DNA of 64,000 nt from Tragulus kanchil (lineage: Eukaryota > Chordata > Mammalia > Artiodactyla > Tragulidae), in the NCBI GenBank assembly GCA_022376925.1, contig JAIOJX010000026.1, positions 199,058,400 to 199,122,399 on the forward strand, given 5' to 3'. Under the pieces are notes generated by a model. That model was not told the DNA's origin. It saw only the letters and a list, made by a program, of their open reading frames with translations, and ran no database searches. Each line of letters starts with the position of its first letter. Within the stretch, counting starts at the first letter, position 1. The translations under genes and the position numbers were made by a program. Below, in pieces: positions 38,272 through 50,739 of this stretch.

Positions 38272-38528
38272 TTTTTACTTTACAAAAATTCCTAACTAAG
38301 CATAATAATTGCCAAGAACTCATCATCAATCATAAGTGAGCCACTTACTGCAAGATGACCTCAAAAGCCAGAGCATAAAAATCTTCCAGCATAATTAGCC
38401 CTGTGGAATCAGTGCTGTGGATCCATTTTATAGATTCAATTGAGATGGGGTGAGACCTCCAAGCAGAGCACCCTAGTGCTGCTGAGCTTCTATGGCCTGG
38501 GTGAAGGCGTTTAAAGGGGACTCTGGCT

Positions 38529-38757
38529 AGGACTTCCCAGGTGGTTCACTGGTTTAAAAAAAGCAAAATCCACCTGCCAACGCGGGAGACGCAGCTTTGA
38601 TCCCTGGGTTAAGAAGATCCCCTAGAGAAAGAAATGGCAACCCACTTCAGTAATTTTGCCTGGGAAATCCCATGGACAGAGGAGCCTGGAGGCCTCAGTT
38701 CATGGAGGTCGTGAAGAGTCAGACACAACTTAACAACTAAACAACAACAAAGCTTGG
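38529..38757 (+). mobile_element. Bov-tA SINE
   Basis: The sequence has a head GGACTTCCCAGGTGGTTCAC with a small A-rich insertion, then GAAATGGCAACCCACTTCAG, AATCCCATGGACAGAGGAGC and AGAGTCAGACACAACTTAAC. The duplicate is at about 39611-39838. Confidence 0.92.
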
Positions 38758-39164
38758 CTAAGAAGGAAAAAAAATATACAAGATAAAGGAAGAAGTTACA
38801 GGCTGAATAAAAAGTAGAGAGTTACAGTCTGATGATACAACAGAGAGAAGAGGTCATTTAATGGAATAAAGTGCTGAAAGACAAGGAAGTGTATGGTATT
38901 GACCACTTGTACAAAGATTCTGAATAGTGAAGGAGAAATGAGCAGGTATAGATTCAGATAAATTTACAGGCTTGCAGTGTAAATTGAGATAATTTGTGCT
39001 TGAGCCCTACAATTTTTTTTTGTTTTTTTTTTTTAAAGAGAGAAATCTGGTTTGCTGAAGTACAGGGAATAAGGCTGGGGAGGTGGCTTAAGAGAAGCAA
39101 AGATTGGAAACAGAGATAAATAGTTAAGAGCACAGTACTTTCAAGTATGTCTACTTATACAATT

Positions 39165-39262
39165 CTTGTATCACCTTGCAAGCTTGTGAGGACACATATT
39201 ATTAACTCCATTTTACACAGTGAAGAAACATGAACTCAACAGTTACATCAACAATTACCTAT
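39165..39262 (-). mobile_element. MIR fragment
   Basis: TATTATTAACTCCATTTTACACAG is the recognisable MIR core on the plus strand, quoted here in part only. The same fragment occurs again at about 40243-40343 and 41393-41475 through duplications 15 and 16. Confidence 0.55.
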
Positions 39263-39610
39263 TTGAAGTATATATAAATTAACATAATTAATTATTAAGT
39301 TTTGTATTGAAACAATTCATTCCACTTGAAAACAATTTTAAGGTTAGATTTGTTTTTTTACTTTACAAAAATTCCTAACTAAGCATAATAATTGCCAAGA
39401 ACTCATCATCAATCATAAGTGAGCCACTTACTGCAAGATGACCTCAAAAGCCAGAGCATAAAAATCTTCCAGCATAATTAGCCCTGTGGAATCAGTGCTG
39501 TGGATCCATTTTATAGATTCAATTGAGATGGGGTGAGACCTCCAAGCAGAGCACCCTAGTGCTGCTGAGCTTCTATGGCCTGGGTGAAGGCGTTTAAAGG
39601 GGACTCTGGC

Positions 39611-39838
39611 TAGGACTTCCCAGGTGGTTCACTGGTTTAAAAAAAGCAAAATCCACCTGCCAACGCGGGAGACGCAGCTTTGATCCCTGGGTTAAGAAGA
39701 TCCCCTAGAGAAAGAAATGGCAACCCACTTCAGTAATTTTGCCTGGGAAATCCCATGGACAGAGGAGCCTGGAGGCCTCAGTTCATGGAGGTCGTGAAGA
39801 GTCAGACACAACTTAACAACTAAACAACAACAAAGCTT
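39611..39838 (+). mobile_element. Bov-tA SINE, duplicate of 38529 element
   Basis: Same element and flanks, repeated by duplication 15. Confidence 0.9.
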
Positions 39839-40255
39839 GGCTAAGAAGGAAAAAAAATATACAAGATAAAGGAAGAAGTTACAGGCTGAATAAAAAGTAG
39901 AGAGTTACAGTCTGATGATACAACAGAGAGAAGAGGTCATTTAATGGAATAAAGTGCTGAAAGACAAGGAAGTGTATGGTATTGACCACTTGTACAAAGA
40001 TTCTGAATAGTGAAGGAGAAATGAGCAGGTATAGATTCAGATAAATTTACAGGCTTGCAGTGTAAATTGAGATAATTTGTGCTTGAGCCCTACAATTTTT
40101 TTTTGTTTTTTTAAAGAGAGAAATCTGGTTTGCTGAAGTACAGGGAATAAGGCTGGGGAGGTGGCTTAAGAGAAGCAAAGATTGGAAACAGAGATAAATA
40201 GTTAAGAGCACAGTACTTTCAAGTATGTCTACTTATACAATTCTTGTATCACCTT

Positions 40256-42530
40256 GCAAGCTTGTGAGGACACATATTATTAACTCCATTTTACACAGTG
40301 AAGAAACATGAACTCAACAGTTACATCAACAATTACCTATTTGAAGTGTTTTTCAACTCTGTTAAAGATCTCATTACCTAACTGTGATCACAATCTTGCC
40401 AAATGCTTACCCATGACGCTTTTGATCGTGCAGTATGCCACAGAACCATGACCTAAACCAGAAGAACTAAACATCTTCTCCCCAGAAGAACTAAACATCT
40501 ATCCCTTCATCTCCAGTCCTGCTCAGCATTCAGAAAAGCAGCAAAGCCTAATTCTTAAAAGTGAAGAGAAAAAAATCTATAGAAATAGTGAATCCCTTTG
40601 CTGTACACCTGAAACTAATACAATATTATAAATCAACTATAATTCAATTAAAAAGTAAAAGAGATAATTAAGCCACAAAACTGCAATGATTTCTGAGCAG
40701 TTAGGTACCTGCAAGATTTTAGTGTACAAAAGCCCAGTCTTGACAAATATTCCTAAGATAAACCTACATCAACAAAGTTGGGGCATTTCCCAACTGTGTA
40801 TTTAAGGATACTTAAGCAAACGGATAAAACAGGGAGTGGTAGAATTAAGATCATTTATGATAATTCTGCAAAGAAAGAATAAGTAGTCATTAGGTTATCT
40901 CCTTTAATTAGAAACATATCAGTGAAATGGATTTAAGATGTCCAAAAATTAATGCCCTCAACCTCAGTTGTCAAGCCTTTGGCAATGAGCTTTAAACACC
41001 AAAAGAGAATCTGAAATCCAAGAACTGGACTGTATTCCAGAATCTCTTCTGAGTCCACAAGCGACACTATGTAAGACAGGTGATTCCAAGTTCATTCTTC
41101 GTCTTGTTTAGACTAGAGGGTCCCACATTATTGGCCACCCACGTGTGACTGACATCTTCGTCCGCAGTCTCTCTGACAGACTGCAATGCTCTGGGGTCTC
41201 CTCTTGTTTTGGGTGAGCTGTTCCCTTCTTCCTTCCAAGATTAATACCCTCCTGAAGACAGTTTGTTTATTTGTTTGTCTGGCTTGCTCTCCTTTCTCTA
41301 AACTTATCTCCCTTTGATTGATGCATTCTTCTGGACCAAACCATCGATTAAGTTAATGGCCTTCAAATCAGTATTTACAGCCCTACCCTCCAGCAAGCTT
41401 GTGAGCACACATATTATTAACTCCATTTTACACAGTGAAGAAACATGAACTCAACAGTTACATCAACAATTACCTATTTGAAGTGTTTTTCAACTCTGTT
41501 AAAGATCTCATTACCTAACTGTGATCACAATCTTGCCAAATGCTTACCCATGACGCTTTTGATCGTGCAGTATGCCACAGAACCATGACCTAAACCAGAA
41601 GAACTAAACATCTTCTCCCCAGAAGAACTAAACATCTATCCCTTCATCTCCAGTCCTGCTCAGCATTCAGAAAAGCAGCAAAGCCTAATTCTTAAAAGTG
41701 AAGAGAAAAAAATCTATAGAAATAGTGAATCCCTTTGCTGTACACCTGAAACTAATACAATATTATAAATCAACTATAATTCAATTAAAAAGTAAAAGAG
41801 ATAATTAAGCCACAAAACTGCAATGATTTCTGAGCAGTTAGGTACCTGCAAGATTTTAGTGTACAAAAGCCCAGTCTTGACAAATATTCCTAAGATAAAC
41901 CTACATCAACAAAGTTGGGGCATTTCCCAACTGTGTATTTAAGGATACTTAAGCAAACGGATAAAACAGGGAGTGGTAGAATTAAGATCATTTATGATAA
42001 TTCTGCAAAGAAAGAATAAGTAGTCATTAGGTTATCTCCTTTAATTAGAAACATATCAGTGAAATGGATTTAAGATGTCCAAAAATTAATGCCCTCAACC
42101 TCAGTTGTCAAGCCTTTGGCAATGAGCTTTAAACACCAAAAGAGAATCTGAAATCCAAGAACTGGACTGTATTCCAGAATCTCTTCTGAGTCCACAAGCG
42201 ACACTATGTAAGACAGGTGATTCCAAGTTCATTCTTCGTCTTGTTTAGACTAGAGGGTCCCACATTATTGGCCACCCACGTGTGACTGACATCTTCGTCC
42301 GCAGTCTCTCTGACAGACTGCAATGCTCTGGGGTCTCCTCTTGTTTTGGGTGAGCTGTTCCCTTCTTCCTTCCAAGATTAATACCCTCCTGAAGACAGTT
42401 TGTTTATTTGTTTGTCTGGCTTGCTCTCCTTTCTCTAAACTTATCTCCCTTTGATTGATGCATTCTTCTGGACCAAACCATCGATTAAGTTAATGGCCTT
42501 CAAATCAGTATTTACAGCCCTAACCTCCAG
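40256..42530. repeat. Tandem duplication 16: 40256-41392 and 41393-42530
   Basis: Copies of about 1,137 bp abut with no filler. Each holds a short L1 3' end. Copies differ by only a few bases near the joins. Confidence 0.94.
40585..40665 (+). mobile_element. Short L1 3' end
   Basis: The words CTTTGCTGTACACCTGAAAC, AATCAACTATAATTCAATTA and AAAAGTAAAA match the end of L1 3' UTRs. Only about 80 bp is present. The duplicate is at about 41722-41802. Confidence 0.75.
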
Positions 42531-43857
42531 CCAATGATCTAACTCCACAGACACAGTTTGGAAGAGCTTGGGGTTGGTGGTGCACAACTGATAGGTTTTC
42601 TTTCCACCTGTCATGCTGCCATTTTTTGGCTCCCATGCTAAAAATTCTATAATCACTCCATACTATTTTATACAGACTATTATAGGTTAAAAAATGGTCA
42701 TGGTATTCTTTTGAGAGCTAGATGACCTAGCATCATTATACTTCCCAGTTTGTCTACCTGCTCGTACCGGATCAGTCAAAAACAAGCAAACAACCAAAAA
42801 AAACCAAAAGTCAGGGCATGTAAATTCTCTTCAGGCATTGCTGTAATTTATTCTGTTAGAATTACATTCCACACAAAGTTACATAGCTCTGCTATATCAA
42901 ATACTGACTCAGAAGTAAAGGAGAGGGGAATACTGGGTAGTTGAAGTAATGAGGCCATGTAAATCCAAACCTCTTAGTGTAGCCTCATAAAAACCAATAC
43001 AAAAAGAACAAATAAAACCCGGACCTTCAACATACCCCAACTTGTAATCACATGTGAAAAAATAAATAAATAAAAACAGAATCTCAATGTGCATTCTCCC
43101 ATGTTCCAGATCTAATCTTTATTGAATAGGAAGGCAATTTAGAAAAAACTGAATAGAACAGAGAAGAGCTAGCTAGAATCAGGTCTAAAACTGATTTAAA
43201 GCCAGAAAGAGAAAGTTCATCCTATGAGTGAAAATACTTAAAAAGCTTAGCATAGAATCGAGTACAGATTTTAAATTGCATAGGACACAAGAAGATATTT
43301 TAGGAAGTTCACAGTTAAAAGAGAAAAGAGGACTAAAATGAAGGAAAAATACCAATCCTAAGGCATCAATCCTGTATATGGACATGCAGAAACACATAAA
43401 AGTCCTGATCTGTTTAAAAAAATAAAAATAAAACGGATGTCATAAACTCAATTCACCAGAGAAATGATCACCTCAAAGAAATAAACAGCAAGGTGTAAGA
43501 AAACTGTAACATAATATATTTTAAACAGAATTAATATCTCCAAACAAGCATTTGGAGACATGGCGAAAAAAAACTTGACCTAGATCAGTGTAACATAATA
43601 AGAAGTATATTTGATCTTTATCTGCGGTTCCTGACACAGAGCTCCCCTGGTGGTTCCCAAACGACAGGAATGTATTTTGTTATTTATAACGAGTCCCTTT
43701 GGAGCACACCTGAGATTATGCTAATGAGCTGACTTACGATGGAGTCTCATATTATTAAAGGGCTGGAATTTTCAGCCTCACCCACTGAATACCCAAAGAA
43801 GAGGAAGGGCTGGAAATTAAGCTCCATAAACTCATGAACAAGATTTGAAGAGTTTAT
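42531..43857. other. Single-copy intron 8 sequence, nothing recognised
   Basis: Unduplicated sequence between duplication 16 and the L1 3' end. It is A-rich toward the right. A short minus-strand open frame near 42441-42656 lies partly in the duplicated zone and has no recognisable family. Confidence 0.55.
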
Positions 43858-44345
43858 TGTTGTAAGTACCGGCAAGGATGGGAACTTCTGCACACTGCTG
43901 GTGGGAATGAAAAATGGTATAGCCACTATGGGAAACAGTAGAGGTTCCTCAAAGATTTTTAAATAGAATATCTATGACCCTGCAATTTCACTTCTGAACT
44001 TTTACTTTTAGGAAACAAGAGCATTAACACAAAAAGATAGATGTATCCCCAAGTTCCCCACAGCATTATTTACAATAGTCTAAATATGGAAACAACCTAA
44101 GTGTCCATCCACAGATGAATGAATAAAGAAATTGTGGCATATGTAAACAATGGAATATTATTCAGCCATAACAGAAGAACAAAACTGTGCCATTTGCAAC
44201 ACAGATGAAAAAAACAAAAACAAGGCAAGTTCACAGATACAGAGAACAGCGATTGGTGGTTGCCAGAGGCAGCAGATATTAGGGTAGGAGAAATGGGTGA
44301 ACTGCTTTGTTTCATTTTTTTAAGTTAAAATAAAACAAAATAAAG
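43858..44345 (+). mobile_element. L1 3' end (ORF2 C-terminus and 3' UTR)
   Basis: The words CACACTGCTGGTGGGAATGA, CATTATTTACAATAGTCTAA, TAAGTGTCCATCCACAGATG and ATGGAATATTATTCAGCCAT are diagnostic of the L1 ORF2 3' end, and a 3' UTR segment with GGTGGTTGCCAGAGGCAG follows. It is decayed and non-coding. Confidence 0.88.
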
Positions 44346-44769
44346 GGAATAAAAGCATTATAAACGTTATAAGACCAAGGGTAACCACTAAAACAAAACT
44401 TACCTAAATATACTTTTTAAATAAAAAGGCAAAAAATCAAAATACAAGAAAAATACATCACATACAGAAACAATAAACAGAACATAAGACACATAATGAT
44501 CATAACAAAATAAGACAGACTTGATACCAAACATATTTTTCTCAAGAAACATTAATAGGTTAAACTTGCATATTACAATAGAAAGATTTTTATTTAGTTC
44601 ACCAAACTACACCCAAAGATATGCTCTATAAGAGACATACCAAAAACAACATGGTTCAACAAAACTAAAAATAGAAACATGGAAAAAGGTGTATCTGGAA
44701 GATGGAAACAACAGGAAAGCAGAAGCAATGATACCAATAAAAGATAAAGCATAATTAAAACTAAAAGCA

Positions 44770-45434
44770 GGGCTTCCCTGGTAGCTCAGTGGTACCAGGA
44801 GACACGGATTCGATCCCTGACCTGGGAAGATCCGACATGCTGCAGAGCAACGAAGCCCGTAAACCACAACTGTGGAGCCTGTGCTCTAGAGCCTCGAAGC
44901 CGCAACTATTGAGCCCACGTGCCACAACTACTTAAGCCCATGTGCCCTAGGGTCTGAGTTCCACAACAAGAGAAGTCACCACGACAAGAAGCCTGCTCAG
45001 GGGCTTCCCTGGTGGTCCAGTGGGTAAGGACACTGCCTTGCAGTGCAAGGGACGCCAGTTCGATCCCTGGCCTGGGAAGATTCCACGTGCCGCAGAGCGG
45101 CTGGACTTAAGTGTCCAATTACCAAGCCGGAGCTCTGGAGCGCATGCGCCCAGAGCCGGTGCTCTGCGACAACAGAGGCCACTACGATGGGAGGCCCACA
45201 GGGGCCAAAGAACAAAGATGGATGAAAATGGACAAATGAAAGACCAATAAAAGTGGCCCGCCTGCCCCCTTCTTCCCCAACCCACCTCTCCAAAAAAAAA
45301 AAAAAGAAGCCTGCTCACCTCAACTCGAGAGTAGCCCCCACTCCCTGCCACCAAAGAGCCTGCAGTAGCAGTGAAAACCCAGAATAGCCAAAAATAAAAA
45401 AAAAAAAAAAAACAAAAAAACCAAAAAAAACAAC
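44770..45434 (+). mobile_element. CHR-2 SINE carrying a nested CHR-like SINE (copy 1)
   Basis: The outer CHR-2 element runs 44770-44999 and resumes at 45304 to its A-rich end. Its own target-site repeat CTAAAAGCA is at 44761-44769 and 45435-45443. Inside sits a younger SINE at 45000-45303. The outer part shows GAGCCTGTGCTCTAGAGCC and AGAAGTCACCACGACAAGAA. The duplicate is at 45901-46565. Confidence 0.92.
45000..45303 (+). mobile_element. CHR-like SINE with C-rich tail, nested (copy 1)
   Basis: The element includes GGGCTTCCCTGGTGGTCC, the B box AGTTCGATCCC, the end GACCAATAAAAGTGGCC, a C-rich stretch and an A run. The 14-bp repeat AAGAAGCCTGCTCA flanks it exactly at 44986-44999 and 45304-45317. 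It interrupts the older CHR-2 element, which orders the two insertions in time. Confidence 0.94.
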
Positions 45435-45900
45435 CTAAAAGCAATTAACTGTGTCAAAGCTAGACTCTCTTTCATGTTCAAAGTCTCAGTTCACTAGATG
45501 TATGTAACAAATATCTATGCACCAAATGATATAGCATATGCCTCTTAAATCAAAACTAGAAGAAATTCAGGGAAACATAGATAAAAGCCCACAGATAACA
45601 GGATTTTTTCAATATTCCACTCACAGATTAAGTAGACCAAGAATAAGAAAGGATACAGAAGATCCAAATAACAAATTAATTAGTAGAGCTTATGGTTAAA
45701 ATTATTTCATAGAAAGATTTTTATTTAGTTCACCAAACTACACCCAAAGATATGCTCTATAAGAGACATACCAAAAACAACATGGTTCAACAAAACTAAA
45801 AATAGAAACATGGAAAAAGGTGTATCTGGAAGATGGAAACAACAGGAAAGCAGAAGCAATGATACCAATAAAAGATAAAGCATAATTAAAACTAAAAGCA

Positions 45901-46565
45901 GGGCTTCCCTGGTAGCTCAGTGGTACCAGGAGACACGGATTCGATCCCTGACCTGGGAAGATCCGACATGCTGCAGAGCAACGAAGCCCGTAAACCACAA
46001 CTGTGGAGCCTGTGCTCTAGAGCCTCGAAGCCGCAACTATTGAGCCCACGTGCCACAACTACTTAAGCCCATGTGCCCTAGGGTCTGAGTTCCACAACAA
46101 GAGAAGTCACCACGACAAGAAGCCTGCTCAGGGGCTTCCCTGGTGGTCCAGTGGGTAAGGACACTGCCTTGCAGTGCAAGGGACGCCAGTTCGATCCCTG
46201 GCCTGGGAAGATTCCACGTGCCGCAGAGCGGCTGGACTTAAGTGTCCAATTACCAAGCCGGAGCTCTGGAGCGCATGCGCCCAGAGCCGGTGCTCTGCGA
46301 CAACAGAGGCCACTACGATGGGAGGCCCACAGGGGCCAAAGAACAAAGATGGATGAAAATGGACAAATGAAAGACCAATAAAAGTGGCCCGCCTGCCCCC
46401 TTCTTCCCCAACCCACCTCTCCAAAAAAAAAAAAAAGAAGCCTGCTCACCTCAACTCGAGAGTAGCCCCCACTCCCTGCCACCAAAGAGCCTGCAGTAGC
46501 AGTGAAAACCCAGAATAGCCAAAAATAAAAAAAAAAAAAAAAACAAAAAAACCAAAAAAAACAAC
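45901..46565 (+). mobile_element. CHR-2 SINE with nested CHR-like SINE (copy 2)
   Basis: Duplicate of 44770-45434 by duplication 17. The nested element occupies about 46131-46434 and has the same exact 14-bp flanking repeat. The copies are nearly identical, including the long A runs. Confidence 0.92.
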
Positions 46566-46846
46566 CTAAAAGCAATTAACTGTGTCAAAGCTAGACTCTC
46601 TTTCATGTTCAAAGTCTCAGTTCACTAGATGTATGTAACAAATATCTATGCACCAAATGATATAGCATATGCCTCTTAAATCAAAACTAGAAGAAATTCA
46701 GGGAAACATAGATAAAAGCCCACAGATAACAGGATTTTTTCAATATTCCACTCTTGGTAAAAAACAGATTAAGTAGACCAAGAATAAGAAAGGATACAGA
46801 AGATCCAAATAACAAATTAATTAGTAGAGCTTATGGTTATTTATTC

Positions 46847-47074
46847 GGTTTCCCAGGTGGCTCTAGTAGTAAAGAACCCATCTGCCAATGCAAGAGATAT
46901 AAGAGACTTGGGTTCGATCCCTGGGTGGGGAAGATTTCTTGAAGGAAGGCACATGACAACTCAGTCCAGTATTTCTGTCTGGGAAAGGCCATGGACAGAG
47001 AAGCCTGACGGGCGATGGTCCATAGGGTTGCAAAGACCAAGACCCAACTGAAACGACTTAACACACACACACAT
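46847..47074 (+). mobile_element. Bov-tA SINE inserted in L1
   Basis: The head is GGTTTCCCAGGTGGCTCTAG, followed by GGGTTCGATCCCTGGGTGGG and GGCCATGGACAGAGAAGCCT, ending with a CA run. It interrupts old L1 ORF2 sequence. The duplicate is at about 47999-48228. Confidence 0.92.
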
Positions 47075-47998
47075 AGTTGTATATTTAATTTCACAAAGTG
47101 AAAGAGAATATACCTTCTTCTCAATTACATATGTAACATTCTCAAAATTGATAATTTCTTAGGTTTCCCCGACAAAAACAGAATAACTAAATAATAGTAT
47201 TCTCTGATCACAATGTAATAAAACTAAAAATTATTAAAAAGCACTTTCATCTGGAAATTAAATAACTTCTTTCTAAACCACTCTTGGAAGAAAGATGACA
47301 TACAAATAGGAGTTACATATTTTTAACAATAATGAAATATCCTGTATCAGAATTCATGGATTACAACTGAAATAAAAACTAGAAAAATATTCATAGCCTT
47401 AAACACGTATTAATACCATAAAAGAATAAAAATAAGTAAATTCCTACTTCAAAAGGTAGAAAAGGAACAAAGTAAGCCAGGACAAAGTACTAAGAAGGAA
47501 ATAAAAATAAATGCAATAATTAATGGGGTAAAAAATAAATAAATTAATTAAAAAAATAATAATTAATGGGGTACTGAATAGAAAAACGTTAGTTCTTACT
47601 AACAAATCAAAATCTTGTATGCTGAAGAAAAAAATAACAAAATAAATATATTATTGGATAACTTAAAAGTATAAATTATAAATATACAACATTCAAAAAG
47701 ACAAAAGTGAAATACCTTTGAATCAGAAGACGTGAAAAAAATTTTTGAAAAAGAAACAGAAAAAAACCCCTATATAAACCCCATATGATATGGGATCAAA
47801 ATTAAGGGTATGGTTAGAGATACACATGTATATATAAGCCAGTATCACCTTTGAATACTGATATAAAAGCTCTAAATAAAATCCCCAAAAAAACTAAATC
47901 ACCTCTTTTTGGTAAAAACAGATTAAGTAGACCAAGAATAAGAAAGGATACAGAAGATCCAAATAACAAATTAATTAGTAGAGCTTATGGTTATTTAT

Positions 47999-48228
47999 TC
48001 GGTTTCCCAGGTGGCTCTAGTAGTAAAGAACCCATCTGCCAATGCAAGAGATATAAGAGACTTGGGTTCGATGCCTGGGTGGGAAGATTTCTTGAAGGAA
48101 GGCACATGACAACTCAGTCCAGTATTTCTGTCTGGGAAAGGCCATGGACAGAGAAGCCTGACGGGCGATGGTCCATAGGGTTGCAAAGACCAAGACCCAA
48201 CTGAAACGACTTAACACACACACACATA
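47999..48228 (+). mobile_element. Bov-tA SINE, duplicate of 46847 element
   Basis: Copy by duplication 18 with a few single-base losses, for example in the run after GGGTGGG. Confidence 0.9.
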
Positions 48229-50038
48229 GTTGTATATTTAATTTCACAAAGTGAAAGAGAATATACCTTCTTCTCAATTACATATGTAACATTCTCAAAA
48301 TTGATAATTTCTTAGGTTTCCCCGACAAAAACAGAATAACTAAATAATAGTATTCTCTGATCACAATGTAATAAAACTAAAAATTATTAAAAAGCACTTT
48401 CATCTGGAAATTAAATAACTTCTTTCTAAACCACTCTTGGAAGAAAGATGACATACAAATAGGAGTTACATATTTTTAACAATAATGAAATATCCTGTAT
48501 CAGAATTCATGGATTACAACTGAAATAAAAACTAGAAAAATATTCATAGCCTTAAACACGTATTAATACCATAAAAGAATAAAAATAAGTAAATTCCTAC
48601 TTCAAAAGGTAGAAAAGGAACAAAGTAAGCCAGGACAAAGTACTAAGAAGGAAATAAAAATAAATGCAATAATTAATGGGGTAAAAAATAAATAAATTAA
48701 TTAAAAAAATAATAATTAATGGGGTACTGAATAGAAAAACGTTAGTTCTTACTAACAAATCAAAATCTTGTATGCTGAAGAAAAAAATAACAAAATAAAT
48801 ATATTATTGGATAACTTAAAAGTATAAATTATAAATATACAACATCAAAAATGACAACAGTGAAATACCTTTGAATCAGAAGACGTGAAAAAAATTTTTG
48901 AAAAAGAAACAGAAAAAAACCCCTATATAAACCCCATATGATATGGGATCAAAATTAAGGGTATGGTTAGAGATACACATGTATATATAAGCCAGTATCA
49001 CCTTTGAATACTGATATAAAAGCTCTAAATAAAATATTAGCAGACAAAATCTAACACCAAAATCTTGTTCTTTGTGTAAGGCAATGTTACCAAAAGAACA
49101 GGAGGGATTTAGTCTAAAAATGCAATATTGGTTTGACCTATTAATATTAATCACCATATTTAATAGCTCCAAAATAAAAAAAGAGATCATCTCTGTAGAT
49201 GTTGAAAAAGCCTTCAACAAAACTTAACAGCCATTCCTGACTCGACAAAAAACATTCAACAAAAGTTGATGCATACTTTATTAGCATGATAAATATATAC
49301 ATTTTGTCTTAAAAGTCAGCTTTTAACAGGCAACATTAGAAGCATTTTTACTCATGAATTAACATATCTTCTATAATACTATTTAACATTGTAATAGAGG
49401 CATCTCCCAGTACTATTCGATAAATCAATTAGGGGCATCAGAATTTAAAGATACAAAAATATATTTATAGATGATATGATCATGAATTTGGAAACGCCTA
49501 AAGAATCAATGATCTTTAGATGGTACAGAAACAGGCACTACTACTCAGAATGGAAACTGGAATATTCTTCATGGATAGCAATTTGGTAATACATAACAAA
49601 ACCATCTACACACTTCTGGGAATATATTCTGAAGCTAATTCTCTAGTGATGTGAACATGCGTACATACAGGGTTATTATTCACTGTAGCACTATTTATAA
49701 AATATTTGAAACAAGCTGAATATCCACATGCAGGACAATAGCTGAGTAAACTACAGCATTATCTACATAATAGAGTATTACGAAGAATGAAAAAGACCTT
49801 ATGAATCGATACAATGTGATTTCCAAACCACTTTCCTAGAATTCTAGGACAGCAAATAAGTAAAAATGTTGTGAATAGTAAGAATCAGGAGTTACAAATC
49901 TGGAAAAGAAAAAGCAGAATGAACCCTGTGTGGTATGGGATCAGAACTGGGGTTGTGAAAAGAGATACACATATACACAGTCTTACGTAGGTACACATGT
50001 ACACACCATACACACACAGTCATACAAATACATCCACC

Positions 50039-50059
50039 AACACACACACACACACACAC
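50039..50059. repeat. (CA)n microsatellite
   Basis: About ten CA units lie at the end of the L1-derived region, followed by CTCATGC. Confidence 0.85.
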
Positions 50060-50462
50060 TCATGCTGATGGTTTTTCATATATAACAATCTTACCCTTAA
50101 GAGTCATATATAACTAGATATGAACAAATAAAATTTCACAATTTTTGAAATCTAAATTTAAAAGAGACTAGCTTTTCAAGCTATGGCATAGGAAGACTCG
50201 ACTCTAGCAACAACTATCAGGAAGAAAAGGCTTTTAAACAGAGTAATCAAGCTAATCTTTAAATAGTAAAGAATTTACTCATACATGTGACCATATCATA
50301 AAAACAGGAAAATGTAATTTTAATCCCAGTGGCAAATATTCTTGTGTGTTCAGCTCAGATTATTTTGATATTAGTAAAATAAACATTATCTCTCATAGAA
50401 CTTGCAAACATGTAAATGGTACCTGGCATTTTACAGTGAAACATATAAAAAAACCACCATAC

Positions 50463-50518
50463 CTTACAGTAAAGTCGTAGGAGCAGGAGGCCAGCACAGA
50501 AGCATGAAATGGTGAAAA
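50463..50518 (-). CDS. PEX7: PEX7 exon 8 (56-nt micro-exon)
   Basis: A very short exon of 18 codons plus two bases reads [18 protein letters not shown] and then AG, which is completed to Arg by the first base of exon 9. It matches human PEX7 as I recall it at every residue. The residues form the core of a WD40 blade ([12 protein letters not shown], continuing as FWNFS across the junction). The acceptor is AATAG and the donor is AG|GTATGG. It was located by predicting its length and phase from exons 7 and 9; the 56-nt length required is exactly what is seen. It lies in a single-copy interval, so its position and sequence are not affected by the duplications. Confidence 0.96.
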
Positions 50519-50739
50519 CTATTAAAAAAACAAACAAACAAACTCCTTTTGAGGTTAAGTGTAATTATTACATGAAAATTCATAAGGCCATTACCATGAA
50601 TAGTATAATAAAGTCTAGTCAGGACTGTCAGAAGTATACAGACACTTCTCTATATAAACAGATAACTATCAGGACCTACTACTATATAGTACAGAAACTT
50701 CTACTCAGCACTCTGTAATGGCACATACAGGAAATGAAT

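Larger units (their letters stand above)
38183..40343. repeat. Tandem duplication 15: 38183-39265 and 39266-40343
   Basis: Copies of about 1,080 bp abut with short shared words at the ends. Each contains a plus-strand Bov-tA SINE and a minus-strand MIR fragment. The main difference is the length of a T-rich run near 39010 and 40095. Confidence 0.94.
44578..46839. repeat. Tandem duplication 17: 44578-45698 and 45709-46839
   Basis: Copies of about 1,125 bp have about ten bases between them. Each holds old L1 ORF2 sequence and a CHR-2 SINE with a young CHR-like SINE nested in it. The first copy lacks about 12 bases near 45622 that the second retains near 46753. Confidence 0.94.
46754..49035. 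repeat. Tandem duplication 18: 46754-47882 and 47909-49035
   Basis: Copies of about 1,128 bp are separated by 26 bases of filler. Each holds old L1 ORF2 sequence interrupted by a plus-strand Bov-tA SINE. The L1 continues past the second copy at 49036 but is broken at the end of the first. Confidence 0.94.
44346..50060 (+). mobile_element. Old L1 ORF2 composite, highly interrupted
   Basis: Pieces in L1 order lie along this stretch. They include an ORF2 N-terminal segment near 44600, one with AATATCTATGCACCAAATGA near 46640, and one with CTGATCACAATGTAATAAAA near 47205. Further on come AAAATATTAGCAGACAAAAT near 49031, GTAGATGTTGAAAAAGCCTT near 49195 and a 3'-end type segment near 49660-49850. 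CHR-2, CHR-like and Bov-tA SINEs and duplications 17 and 18 break it up. It may be two or more elements. All frames are decayed. It is antisense to PEX7. Confidence 0.7.

Noticed and set aside
45000..45080. tRNA-like sequences with Pol III box words at SINE heads
   Set aside because: They are the tRNA-Glu-derived heads of SINEs and cannot fold as complete tRNAs with intact acceptor stems followed by SINE bodies.
44947..45444. Longest class of open frame (165 codons, repeated at 46078-46575)
   Set aside because: It lies antisense across a CHR-2 and a nested CHR-like SINE. The same peptide-like strings recur at every such SINE, so this is repeat-derived reading, not a gene.
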